DNA from: Oxalobacteraceae bacterium | GTDB taxonomy: Bacteria > Pseudomonadota > Gammaproteobacteria > Burkholderiales > Burkholderiaceae_D | Direction of reading: 5' to 3' | Assembly (NCBI GenBank): GCA_027485535.1 | Contig: JAIXQV010000243.1 | Coordinates: forward strand, 1-8,459 | DNA: 8,459 bases | Shown here: positions 1 to 6,500 of the stretch, one piece after another | How the letters are laid out: each line of letters starts with the position of its first letter | Numbering within the stretch: position 1 is the first letter of the stretch | Position numbers and translations under genes: made by a program | The notes under the pieces: model-generated | The model's database searches: none | What the model was told of the DNA's origin: nothing | What the model saw: only the letters and a program-made list of their open reading frames with translations

Positions 1-17
1 ATTCAAGCTAACGGGGA

Positions 18-102
18 TGGTGCCTCGGGTCGGAATCGAACCGACACTCCTTTCGGAACCGGATTTTGAGTCCGGCGCGTCTACCAGTTCCACCACCGAG
101 GC
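18..102 (-). tRNA. tRNA-Leu (anticodon CAA), CCA end encoded
   Basis: Carries leucine to UUG codons. Read on the minus strand, the 5' strand of the acceptor stem GCCTCGG (102-96) pairs with CCGAGGC (28-22), followed by discriminator A at 21 and a genomically encoded CCA at 20-18. The anticodon stem CCGGA/TCCGG encloses the seven-base loop CTCAAAA (70-64), which places anticodon CAA at 68-66. A long variable arm with a TCC-GAAA-GGA hairpin marks a class II tRNA (Leu, Ser or Tyr). The T arm is GTCGG-TTCGATT-CCGAC. The GGTAGACGC D-loop segment is typical of bacterial tRNA-Leu. It lies downstream of phaB on the same strand, 93 bases after the phaB stop, with its own plausible promoter in between. 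Confidence 0.97.
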
Positions 103-121
103 AGATGCACTCCGGACAAGC

Positions 122-173
122 CGATAATGCGGCCCGGATTATCGCTGATTTGAGAGTCAGCGACAACCCGGGC
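122..173 (-). repeat. Overlapping inverted repeats between phaB and tRNA-Leu
   Basis: Three complementary arm pairs are visible. TCGCTGA (142-148) pairs with TCAGCGA (157-163) across 8 bases. GCCCGG (132-137) pairs with CCGGGC (168-173) and encloses the first pair, with a 4x4 internal loop. CGATAAT (122-128) pairs with ATTATCG (138-144) across 9 bases, and shares 142-144 with the first pair, so these two hairpins exclude each other. A phaB transcript running through here could fold into the larger stem and stop or be processed. No T-run follows, so it is not a standard intrinsic terminator. Confidence 0.5.
138..166 (-). promoter_or_regulatory. Candidate sigma70 promoter of the tRNA-Leu gene
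   Basis: On the minus strand TTGTCG (166-161, four of six matches to TTGACA) is separated by exactly 17 bases from GATAAT (143-138, five of six matches to TATAAT). Transcription would start near 131, about 28 bases before the mature tRNA 5' end. The discriminator after the -10 box is GC-rich (CCGGGC), as is usual for stable-RNA promoters under stringent control; that link is inferred from known promoters. The same stretch contains two overlapping inverted repeats, so box positions and hairpins are not independent. Confidence 0.5.
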
Positions 174-195
174 GGGCCCATTCAGGGCAGAAGGC

Positions 196-936
196 TTACT
201 GCATGTGCTGTCCGCCGTTGATGGCAATGTTGGCCCCGGTCACAAACGCCGCCTCTTCCGAGGCGAGATAGGCCACTAGACCAGCGACCTCCTCTGGCTT
301 GCCCAAGCGTCCCATAGGAATTTGCGGCAGGATTTTGGTCTCGAGCACTTCGGGAGCGATAGCGGTCACCATCTTGGTGCCGATATAGCCGGGAGAGATG
401 GTGTTGACCGTGACGCCCTTGCGCGCTACCTCGTAGGCCAAGGCCTTGGAAAAACCATGCATGCCGGCTTTTGCAGCTGAGTAGTTGGTTTGTCCGAAAG
501 CGCCTTTCTGGCCGTTGACGGACGAGATGTTGATGATGCGACCCCAACCGCGTTCAACCATGCCGTCGCAGACGGGCTTGGTCATGTTGAAGACCGAGTC
601 AAGGTTGGTCTGCATCACCAGATCCCAATTCAACTTGTCCATTTTCTTGAAGGTCATGTCGCGCGTGATACCGGCGTTATTGACCAGCACATCGATCGGG
701 CCCATGTCTTTCACGATCTGCGCCACGCACGCTTGCGCTGCGTCGTAATCTGCAACATCGCAGGGGTAGGCGCGGAAGTTATAGCCTTTCTCTTTCATCT
801 CGGTCAGCCAAGCCTCGGCCTTGGTATTGCCGGGCGAGTAAGTGGTGGCTACCGCATAGCCCATGTTCGCCATTTTTATGCAAATTGCCTCGCCAAGGCC
901 GCCCATACCACCGGTCACTAGGGTCACTCTGCTCAT
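196..936 (-). CDS. phaB: Acetoacetyl-CoA reductase (NADPH-type, PHB synthesis)
   Basis: Reduces acetoacetyl-CoA to (R)-3-hydroxybutyryl-CoA in the cytoplasm, the second step of polyhydroxybutyrate synthesis. It is a classical short-chain dehydrogenase of 246 residues, the same length as Cupriavidus necator PhaB. Visible motifs are the Rossmann loop TGGMGGLG (8-15), NNAG (86-89), and the catalytic set N111, S139, Y152 and K156 inside a block (NISSVNGQKG, then GQTNYSAAKAG) characteristic of PhaB rather than FabG. The C-terminus INGGQHMQ is also PhaB-like. The ATG at 936 is preceded by GGGAG with 6 bases spacing. It follows phaA by 40 bases on the same strand, so the two are surely co-transcribed. 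The cofactor loop reads YSPGNTK, as in Burkholderia-type PhaB, where C. necator has GPNSPRR; NADPH use is therefore probable but not proven here. Confidence 0.95.
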   Translation of the reverse strand: MSRVTLVTGGMGGLGEAICIKMANMGYAVATTYSPGNTKAEAWLTEMKEKGYNFRAYPCDVADYDAAQACVAQIVKDMGPIDVLVNNAGITRDMTFKKMDKLNWDLVMQTNLDSVFNMTKPVCDGMVERGWGRIINISSVNGQKGAFGQTNYSAAKAGMHGFSKALAYEVARKGVTVNTISPGYIGTKMVTAIAPEVLETKILPQIPMGRLGKPEEVAGLVAYLASEEAAFVTGANIAINGGQHMQ

Positions 937-947
937 ATTGTTCTCCC
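936..947 (-). promoter_or_regulatory. Ribosome binding site of phaB, near-copy of the phaA site
   Basis: The minus strand reads GGGAGAACAAT immediately before ATG. The core GGAG is 6 bases from the start codon. Ten or eleven of these bases recur in front of phaA at 2153-2163, with one or two extra bases before the ATG there. Confidence 0.75.
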
Positions 948-976
948 TTTACTTGTGATGCTTGTTTGCCGACAGA

Positions 977-2152
977 TCAGCGCTCGATTGCTAATGCCAC
1001 ACCCATGCCACCGCCAATGCACAGGCTTGCTAACCCGCGCTTGGCATCGCGCCGGATCATTTCGTGAATCAGTGTTACCAGCACACGGCAGCCCGAAGCA
1101 CCGATCGGATGGCCGATCGCAATAGCGCCACCATTGACATTGATCTTACTGGTATCCCAGCCCATTTCTTTATTGACCGCGATGGCTTGTGCTGCGAAAG
1201 CTTCGTTAATCTCCATCAGGTCAAGATCCTTGTGGGTCCAGCCCGCTTTTTGTAAACAGCGCTGACTGGCCGGCACTGGACCCATACCCATGATGGTCGG
1301 ATCGAGGCCAGCGGATGCATAGGCCTTGATCTTCGCCAGTGGCTTGAGCCCGAGTTGCTGCGCCTTTTGTGCCGACATCATCATCACTGCAGCAGCGCCG
1401 TCATTCAGACCAGAGGCGTTACCCGCAGTGACGGTACCTTCTTTATTGAACGCGGGGCGCAAACTGGAGAGCGACTCCAGCGTCGTGCCGGGCTTGATGT
1501 ACTCATCGCTATCAAACACGAGGGTACCTTTTTTACTGGCGATCTCGAGTGGCAGAATCTCGTCTTTGAACTTGCCTGCTTTTTGCGCGGCTTCTGCTTT
1601 GTTTTGAGACGCCATCGCGAATTCATCTTGTTCTACGCGCGACACATTGAATTTCTTGGCGACGTTTTCTGCGGTGATACCCATGTGGTACTGGTTGTAG
1701 ACATCCCACAGGCCATCAACAATCATGGTGTCGACCAGTTTTGCGTCGCCCATGCGGAAGCCATCACGCGAATTGTTCAGTACGTGCGGCGAGGCGCTCA
1801 TATTTTCCTGACCGCCGGCGATCACGATATCGGCATCACCACACAAAATGGCTTGTGCCGCCAGGTGGGTTGCTTTCAGGCCGCTACCGCATACTTTATT
1901 GATGGTCATGGCTGGCACCATGTCAGGTAAACCTGCTTTGATCACTGCTTGACGTGCGGCGTTTTGTCCGACACCTGCCGTTAACACCTGACCCATCAAC
2001 ACTTCACTAATCAGTGCCGGATCAATACCGGTCTTGGCGACCAAGCCTTTGATGACATGGGCGCCGAGTTCGGCTGCAGACAGCTTGGCAACCGTGCCGC
2101 CAAATTTTCCAACCGCAGTACGCGCGGCGGCGACGATAACAACTTCACTCAT
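977..2152 (-). CDS. phaA: Acetyl-CoA C-acetyltransferase (beta-ketothiolase, PHB synthesis)
   Basis: Condenses two acetyl-CoA to acetoacetyl-CoA, the first step of PHB synthesis; it may also serve in the reverse direction during PHB breakdown. The 391-residue product has the family's usual length. The acyl-accepting cysteine is C88 in NKVCGSG, the catalytic histidine is H348 in GGAIAIGHPIGASG, and the second cysteine is C378 in CIGGGMG. These match the C89/H348/C378 triad of Zoogloea thiolase. The reading frame stays open upstream to an ATG at 2230, but I chose the ATG at 2152: it gives the conserved start MSEVVIVAAARTAVG, and GGAG lies 7 bases before it. The 26 extra residues of the longer form do not resemble the family. 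First gene of a phaA-phaB unit; thiolase paralogs exist, but the phaB neighbour supports the PHB role. Confidence 0.95.
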   Translation of the reverse strand: MSEVVIVAAARTAVGKFGGTVAKLSAAELGAHVIKGLVAKTGIDPALISEVLMGQVLTAGVGQNAARQAVIKAGLPDMVPAMTINKVCGSGLKATHLAAQAILCGDADIVIAGGQENMSASPHVLNNSRDGFRMGDAKLVDTMIVDGLWDVYNQYHMGITAENVAKKFNVSRVEQDEFAMASQNKAEAAQKAGKFKDEILPLEIASKKGTLVFDSDEYIKPGTTLESLSSLRPAFNKEGTVTAGNASGLNDGAAAVMMMSAQKAQQLGLKPLAKIKAYASAGLDPTIMGMGPVPASQRCLQKAGWTHKDLDLMEINEAFAAQAIAVNKEMGWDTSKINVNGGAIAIGHPIGASGCRVLVTLIHEMIRRDAKRGLASLCIGGGMGVALAIER

Positions 2153-2163
2153 TATTGTTCTCC
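2153..2163 (-). promoter_or_regulatory. Ribosome binding site that fixes the phaA start
   Basis: The minus strand reads CGGAGAACAATAAT before ATG at 2152, placing GGAG 7 bases upstream. This supports the 391-residue form over a start at 2230. Confidence 0.75.
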
Positions 2164-2404
2164 GTAGGGACCTTCGATGAAAAAAAACTGTGCCGACCGT
2201 GCTGATCGCACCTGACCGAAGCCATCGCAAAAAAGCGCTTCATGCTAGCAATCACGATCTGAAAAATTTTGACGAGGGTCAAGTTCATTCAACACTGCCC
2301 ATCAATGCAGTGGCGCTGACCTTTGAGCAGGGTAGAAAACCGGGTTCAACCTTGGGCCGCCGTGACGCGACGCGGGCATCAATACCCTTGCTTGCGTGGA
2401 GGAG

Positions 2405-2410
2405 ATTATA
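2405..2410 (-). promoter_or_regulatory. Candidate -10 box of a phaAB promoter
   Basis: The minus strand has a perfect TATAAT (2410-2405). The best upstream hexamer at 18 bases, CTGCAA, matches TTGACA at only three positions, so an activator or a different real promoter is possible. It would give a start near 2398 and a leader of about 245 bases. Confidence 0.3.
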
Positions 2411-2459
2411 TTTCAGTGAGATGCATTATTGCAGCGTAATTGCGCTGATTGCACATGCC

Positions 2460-3872
2460 TTAGTCGTGTTGCCGCTGTAGCAAGCGAACCGATAGCTGTT
2501 TGTTTGCTAATGCGCGGTGCAGAATCTTGTAAGTATCCAGATCGAAAGCCGGGCGCGATGGGGATTGCTCAAGCAAATCATGCACCTCGTCCTCCGAGTG
2601 CGCACTGCCAAGAAAGCACCAGTTGTTAACAACATGAACATCAGTGCGATCAGCGCCCGGTTCGATCAAGCCGATCGCGCCCGCGTAAGGCCAGGTTTCA
2701 ACCCGTAACTTGGCGAGCGCTGCTTCCAGTCGAGCGCGATGAAATGACTCAGACTCTTTGCCGACACAAACACCGTTGCAGCGTTTGAGTTGCCAATTGA
2801 AGCATGGTTTTAGCGGGCCACTGCGACGCTCGAGTCCAAGCTGTACCAAACACAATTGATGGGATTCAGCGAGCGCACGAAGGGCAGTATCGGCTTTGCG
2901 TTTGCCGGAAAAAAGACCGAACAAGCGCTCCGCGCGACCAAAATCCTGCTCGCTGGCATGAGTGAGTACAGGCACTACATGCCCTTGCTCGTTTTCGTTC
3001 AGCTGCCAGGCGCACAGATCACCTTGTCGACGCAGCAGTCGGTTATGCACGGGCTGCAAGTCCTTGATCAGCCTTGCTTCGAGTAATAGCGCGCCGATTT
3101 CGCCGGCGGTCTCGCGTACCTCAATGCGATGCAGCTGCTGCGACAGCCGCATTTCTTTATATTCTTTGTGATCCGCGTTGAAGTGCGATAGCACGCGCTG
3201 ACGCAGGCGCACACTTTTGCCGACATACAGCGGTATATCGTTTTCGCCGTAGAACAAATACACACCGGGCGTGTCGGAGATGTTATCGATCGCGTTGGTG
3301 GGCAGGTGCGAAGGCAAACTCGGTCGCTGCAGTAGCGACCGAAGTGCCGCATCAAACGTCTCGGAAGGCAGATTGCTGCGTAACTTTTGCCACAGCTGCC
3401 AGAGCAAATCAGCATCGGCCAAGGCGCGGTGTCGAACATCCGCCTTCAATTGATGGCGTGCGACTAGCGTATCGAGATTATGTCGACGCTCATTTGGGAA
3501 CAGTGCGCGTGACAGCTTGACGGTGCAAAGTACATCCGGCTTGAAGCTCAGGCCCAGCTGATCGAAGGCATTACGCAGGAAACCGTAATCAAAGCGGGCA
3601 TTGTGCGCAATGAACAGCGCGCCTTCCAAGCGCTCATGAAGCGACGTCGCCAGCTCGGCGAAGGTGGGCGCCTCGCGCACCATTTCATTACTGATGCCCG
3701 TCAGGCTTTGAATGAAGGCAGGTATCGGCTGCTCGGGATTGACTAGTGTCGACCAGTGCGTCGCTACCCCTGAATGATCGACTTCGACGACGCCGATCTC
3801 GGTAATACGATCAACCGCCGGATTGGCGCCCGTCGTTTCGAGGTCAACGAAGACCAGCTTGTCGGTAGTCAT
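2460..3872 (-). CDS. DnaQ-type 3'-5' exonuclease fused to a UvrC/Cho-type GIY-YIG endonuclease
   Basis: A 470-residue protein with two nuclease modules. Residues 1-165 form a DEDDh exonuclease like the DNA polymerase III epsilon subunit: D10 and E12 in DLETTG, D95 in NARFD, H148 and D153 in HRALADAD. Residues about 198-280 form a GIY-YIG domain: GVYLFYG (203-209), YVGKS (216-220) and the probable metal-binding E265 in LLLEARLIK. A cysteine segment, C357, C365 and C369, resembles the one after the GIY-YIG domain of UvrC and Cho. There is no UvrC C-terminal RNase H-like or helix-hairpin-helix region. All catalytic residues appear intact. The architecture is known in several bacterial groups, often annotated as polymerase III epsilon-like; a role in excision repair is inferred, not shown. 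It starts 20 bases after the glnS stop without a clear Shine-Dalgarno, suggesting translation coupled to glnS. The start at 3872 is needed to keep exo motif I. Confidence 0.88.
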   Translation of the reverse strand: MTTDKLVFVDLETTGANPAVDRITEIGVVEVDHSGVATHWSTLVNPEQPIPAFIQSLTGISNEMVREAPTFAELATSLHERLEGALFIAHNARFDYGFLRNAFDQLGLSFKPDVLCTVKLSRALFPNERRHNLDTLVARHQLKADVRHRALADADLLWQLWQKLRSNLPSETFDAALRSLLQRPSLPSHLPTNAIDNISDTPGVYLFYGENDIPLYVGKSVRLRQRVLSHFNADHKEYKEMRLSQQLHRIEVRETAGEIGALLLEARLIKDLQPVHNRLLRRQGDLCAWQLNENEQGHVVPVLTHASEQDFGRAERLFGLFSGKRKADTALRALAESHQLCLVQLGLERRSGPLKPCFNWQLKRCNGVCVGKESESFHRARLEAALAKLRVETWPYAGAIGLIEPGADRTDVHVVNNWCFLGSAHSEDEVHDLLEQSPSRPAFDLDTYKILHRALANKQLSVRLLQRQHD

Positions 3873-3892
3873 GGCGAGTGAGCGGCGTGTGA

Positions 3893-5632
3893 CTAGCCGC
3901 CCCAGCTATCCTTCAGCGTGACGATACGGTTGAAAACGGGACGGCCGGGGGTTGAGTCGACACTGTCGGCAACAAAGTAGCCATGGCGCTCGAACTGAAA
4001 ACGCTCTTCGGGTTTTGCCTGCTCAGCACCGGGTTCGAGGTAAGCATGAATCACGACTTTCGCGTTGGGATTTAGTGCTTGCTTGAAGTCCTTGCCACTG
4101 GCATCCGGGTGCGGGTCTTTGAACAGACGGTCGTACAGGCGCACTTCGGCGTGTACCGCATGTACCGCAGACACCCAATGGATATTGCCCTTGACCTTGT
4201 AGTTGTTGGCGCCGTCGGTGCCGCTTTTGCTATCCGCAAAATAAGTGCAATGCACTGCGGTGATATTGCCGGCTTCGTCTTTATCAAATCCAGTGCACTC
4301 GACCACAAAGCCATAACGTAGACGTACCCGGTTACCGGGGAACAGTCGGAAGTAGCCTTTGCTCGGCACTTCCATAAAGTCCTCGCGCTCTATCCATAGC
4401 TCGCGTGAGAGTGGGAAATGACGATGGCCGCGCTCAGGATGATGCGGATGCACCGGCGCGCTGCATGGCTCGCTTTGGCCCTCTGGGTAGTTATCGATGA
4501 TGAGCTTGAGTGGATTCAGCACTGCCACGCTGCGCGGCGCTGTCGGATCCAGATCATCGCGTAGCGCGCCTTCCAGCACGCTCATATCAATCCAGCTATC
4601 GGATTTGGCGACACCGATACGCTCAGCAAATAGCTGTATCGCCGAGGGTGTATAGCCGCGTCGACGTATACCGACGATGGTCGGCATGCGCGGGTCATCC
4701 CAGCCGTCGACAATTTTTTCTTCGACTAATTGCAATAACTTGCGTTTGCTGGTGATGGCATAAGTGAGATTAAGCCGCGCGAATTCAAACTGCTCGGGCA
4801 GGGGTTGCGGGAAGAATTTGCCTTCGGCCAGTCGCGCCAGAATCCAGTCGTAGAAAGGGCGATGATCCTGAAACTCCAGCGTGCAAATCGAGTGCGAGAC
4901 ATTTTCAATGGCATCCGATACCGGGTGCGCGTAGTCGTACATCGGGTAGATGCACCACTTGTCGCCAGTACGGTGATGATGCGCGTGGCGGATACGGTAA
5001 ATCGCCGGGTCGCGCATATTCATGTTGGGCGAGGCCATGTCAATTTTTGCGCGCAGAATATGCGCGCCGTCTTTGAATGCGCCTGCTTTCATCTTGCGCA
5101 GCAGATCAAGCGACTCTTCAGCGGGCCGGTCGCGAAACCGTGAGTTCTTGCCGGGTTCGCTAAAGCTCCCCCGATTGGCAGCCATTTCCTCGGCGCTCTG
5201 GCTGTCTACATAGGCGTATCCGGCATTCACCAGCCACTCGGCCATTTCATACATCAGGTCGAAATGATCGCTGGCAAAATACTTGTGCTCCCCCTGTGTG
5301 TCACGCCATGAAAAGCCAAGCCACTCGACACTATCGATGATGGTGTCGACATACTCCTGCTCTTCCTTGGTCGGGTTGGTGTCATCAAAGCGCAGATGAC
5401 AACGCCCACCGTAGTCGCGCGCTAGACCGAAGTTGAGACAAATGGATTTCGCGTGGCCGATGTGCAGATAGCCATTCGGCTCGGGCGGGAAGCGTGTGAT
5501 GACACTGGGCAATGCCACTCCCTGTCGGTCAACCCGACCCGCATACTTACCGCTGCGCTGGTCGGCTTCAATAATGCCGCGCAAGAAATTGGACGGCGCG
5601 ACTGGCGCACCGTTGCCGCTGTCATGACTCAT
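3893..5632 (-). CDS. glnS: Glutaminyl-tRNA synthetase
   Basis: Charges tRNA-Gln with glutamine, ATP-dependent, class Ic, in the cytoplasm. The 579-residue product has the PPEPNGYLHIGH signature with HIGH at 57-60, LRFDDTN (80-86) and the class I second signature as TSKRKL (294-299), where E. coli has MSKRKL. The rest follows E. coli GlnS throughout, including EFQDHRPFYDW and the two C-terminal anticodon-binding beta-barrels, with GNIHWVSAVHAVHAEVRLYDRLF near the end. About nine extra residues lie just before the first signature (RVDRQGVALPSV). I chose ATG 5632: MSHDSG leads into the conserved NFLRGIIEAD helix as in E. coli. A TTG at 5662 would add ten residues without family support and would lie about where transcription may begin. 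Neither start has a clear Shine-Dalgarno. Probably first gene of a unit with the nuclease fusion, divergent from the GDPD gene. Confidence 0.97.
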   Translation of the reverse strand: MSHDSGNGAPVAPSNFLRGIIEADQRSGKYAGRVDRQGVALPSVITRFPPEPNGYLHIGHAKSICLNFGLARDYGGRCHLRFDDTNPTKEEQEYVDTIIDSVEWLGFSWRDTQGEHKYFASDHFDLMYEMAEWLVNAGYAYVDSQSAEEMAANRGSFSEPGKNSRFRDRPAEESLDLLRKMKAGAFKDGAHILRAKIDMASPNMNMRDPAIYRIRHAHHHRTGDKWCIYPMYDYAHPVSDAIENVSHSICTLEFQDHRPFYDWILARLAEGKFFPQPLPEQFEFARLNLTYAITSKRKLLQLVEEKIVDGWDDPRMPTIVGIRRRGYTPSAIQLFAERIGVAKSDSWIDMSVLEGALRDDLDPTAPRSVAVLNPLKLIIDNYPEGQSEPCSAPVHPHHPERGHRHFPLSRELWIEREDFMEVPSKGYFRLFPGNRVRLRYGFVVECTGFDKDEAGNITAVHCTYFADSKSGTDGANNYKVKGNIHWVSAVHAVHAEVRLYDRLFKDPHPDASGKDFKQALNPNAKVVIHAYLEPGAEQAKPEERFQFERHGYFVADSVDSTPGRPVFNRIVTLKDSWGG

Positions 5633-5667
5633 GGATAGGGAAGATAATGAGTGAAATTTCAAGGTGC

Positions 5668-5673
5668 ATTTTA
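5668..5673 (-). promoter_or_regulatory. Candidate -10 box of the glnS promoter
   Basis: The minus strand reads TAAAAT (5673-5668), five of six matches to TATAAT, with no good -35 hexamer at 16-18 bases. Transcription would begin near 5661 and give a leader of about 30 bases to ATG 5632. It lies in the 95-base divergent gap between glnS and the GDPD gene. Confidence 0.35.
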
Positions 5674-5727
5674 CCGTAGCGCCGAGTTTGATTCGGGCGA
5701 GGGTGTTGAAGCTGACGGAGCATCAGG

Positions 5728-6453
5728 ATGTGGTCATTCCCGAGAATCATTGCGCATCGAGGCGGCGGCACGCTGGCACCGGAAAATACGCTGGCGGCCT
5801 TGCGTTGCGGGCTAGCGCACGGATTTCGCGGGGTTGAATTCGACGTGATGGCCTTGCCCGATGGCGCACTGGTGCTGATGCACGACACCGAATTGGGCCG
5901 CACCGTCTCTGGTAGCGGCTCGGTAGTCGATCAGACTTTTGCCTCATTGAGCGCAGCCGATGCCGGTGCATGGTTCTCAGCCGAGTTCATCGGCGAGCGC
6001 GTACCAAGCTTCGCGCAAGCAGCGCAGTTCTGTCTACAGCATGGGCTATGGATGAATGTCGAGATCAAGCCGCTGCCGGGCCAGGCGTTGATGACCGGGC
6101 GCAGCGTGGCTGCGGCATGCGCCAGTCTGCCCGCCGATGCGGTATTGCTATCTTCGTTTTCAGCAGAGGCCTTGCGGGCGGCGCAAGCCGTCGCGCCTGA
6201 AATCGCGCGAGGCTTGCTAGTCGAGCGCCTGCCACCGGACTGGCATCAGCAACTTGATCAGCTCGGTGCGGTATCGCTGCACGCGAATGCCGCCACCCTG
6301 ACGGCGGCGCAGGCCAGTGCTGTCAAGCGTGCCGGCTTTGGCTTGATGTGCTACACCGTGAATGACCCGGCTCAGGCTCGCATCCTGTTCGACTGGGGTG
6401 TGGACGCCATCTGCACCGATCGCTTGGACTTGATCACACCGGATTTTCAGTAG
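5728..6453 (+). CDS. ugpQ: Glycerophosphodiester phosphodiesterase (cytoplasmic UgpQ type)
   Basis: Hydrolyses glycerophosphodiesters, the deacylation products of phospholipids, to glycerol 3-phosphate and the alcohol. The 241-residue TIM-barrel protein has the full GDPD site: H10-R11 in AHRGG, APENT (17-21), E37 and D39 in GVEFDV, H52-D53, and E112 and K114 in NVEIKP. The C-terminal block YTVNDPAQ, then GVDAICTDR, is also typical, although the usual proline after TDR is leucine here. There is no signal peptide, and length and start match the short cytoplasmic class rather than the longer periplasmic GlpQ. ATG 5728 is preceded by GGAG at 7 bases. No ugp transporter genes are nearby, so a link to glycerol-3-phosphate uptake cannot be claimed. 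It lies divergent from glnS and 92 bases before alaS on the same strand, and may be co-transcribed with alaS. Confidence 0.93.
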   Translation: MWSFPRIIAHRGGGTLAPENTLAALRCGLAHGFRGVEFDVMALPDGALVLMHDTELGRTVSGSGSVVDQTFASLSAADAGAWFSAEFIGERVPSFAQAAQFCLQHGLWMNVEIKPLPGQALMTGRSVAAACASLPADAVLLSSFSAEALRAAQAVAPEIARGLLVERLPPDWHQQLDQLGAVSLHANAATLTAAQASAVKRAGFGLMCYTVNDPAQARILFDWGVDAICTDRLDLITPDFQ

Positions 6454-6485
6454 CGCGGCGCGCCGAGCGTTCGCCCCCTGACGGG

Positions 6486-6491
6486 TATAAT
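6486..6491 (+). promoter_or_regulatory. -10 box of a probable alaS promoter
   Basis: A perfect TATAAT stands 54 bases before the alaS ATG, directly after the ugpQ stop region. No recognisable TTGACA-like hexamer lies 16-18 bases upstream; the stretch there is GC-rich (GCGCCGAGCG). Transcription would start at about 6497, leaving a leader of about 50 bases. Confidence 0.5.
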
Positions 6492-6500
6492 CGCCAGCTT

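Larger units (their letters stand above)
2153..2459. other. Gene-free interval upstream of phaA
   Basis: About 307 bases separate the phaA start from the stop of the nuclease gene, both on the minus strand. The interval should hold the phaAB promoter and leader. I can see a TATAAT box near its far end, a weaker extended -10 (TGC-TAGCAT, 2250-2242) nearer phaA, an A8/T8 tract at 2180-2187, and three ATTGC (GCAAT on minus) repeats at about 2429-2455. Open frames here have no family resemblance or supporting ribosome site and I do not call them. I see no clear Rho-independent terminator for the nuclease gene: its 3' flank has only a 5-bp CAGCG/CGCTG stem without a T-run. Confidence 0.6.

Noticed and set aside
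490..921. A plus-strand open frame of 143 codons opposite phaB
   Set aside because: It is fully antisense to a well-supported gene, is rich in histidine and arginine as shadow frames are, and matches no family I recognise.
2180..2211. Possible intrinsic terminator or attenuator in the phaA leader (T8 tract on the minus strand after a GTGC/GCAC pair)
   Set aside because: The best stem has only four base pairs, with either a long loop or an 11-base gap to the T-run. That is too weak to call a terminator.
2153..2230. Longer phaA product starting at the ATG at 2230
   Set aside because: The extra 26 residues have no thiolase similarity, and the ATG at 2152 has a good ribosome site and the conserved N-terminus.
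2190..2480. A plus-strand open frame of 96 codons in the phaA upstream region
   Set aside because: It starts on GTG without a ribosome site, shows no recognisable domain, and overlaps the 3' end of the nuclease gene. It is more likely a chance open frame in regulatory DNA.
6456..6465. CGGCGCGCCG palindrome after the ugpQ stop as a terminator
   Set aside because: A perfect 10-base palindrome has no room for a hairpin loop and no T-run follows, so it is probably just GC-rich sequence with a restriction-site-like word.
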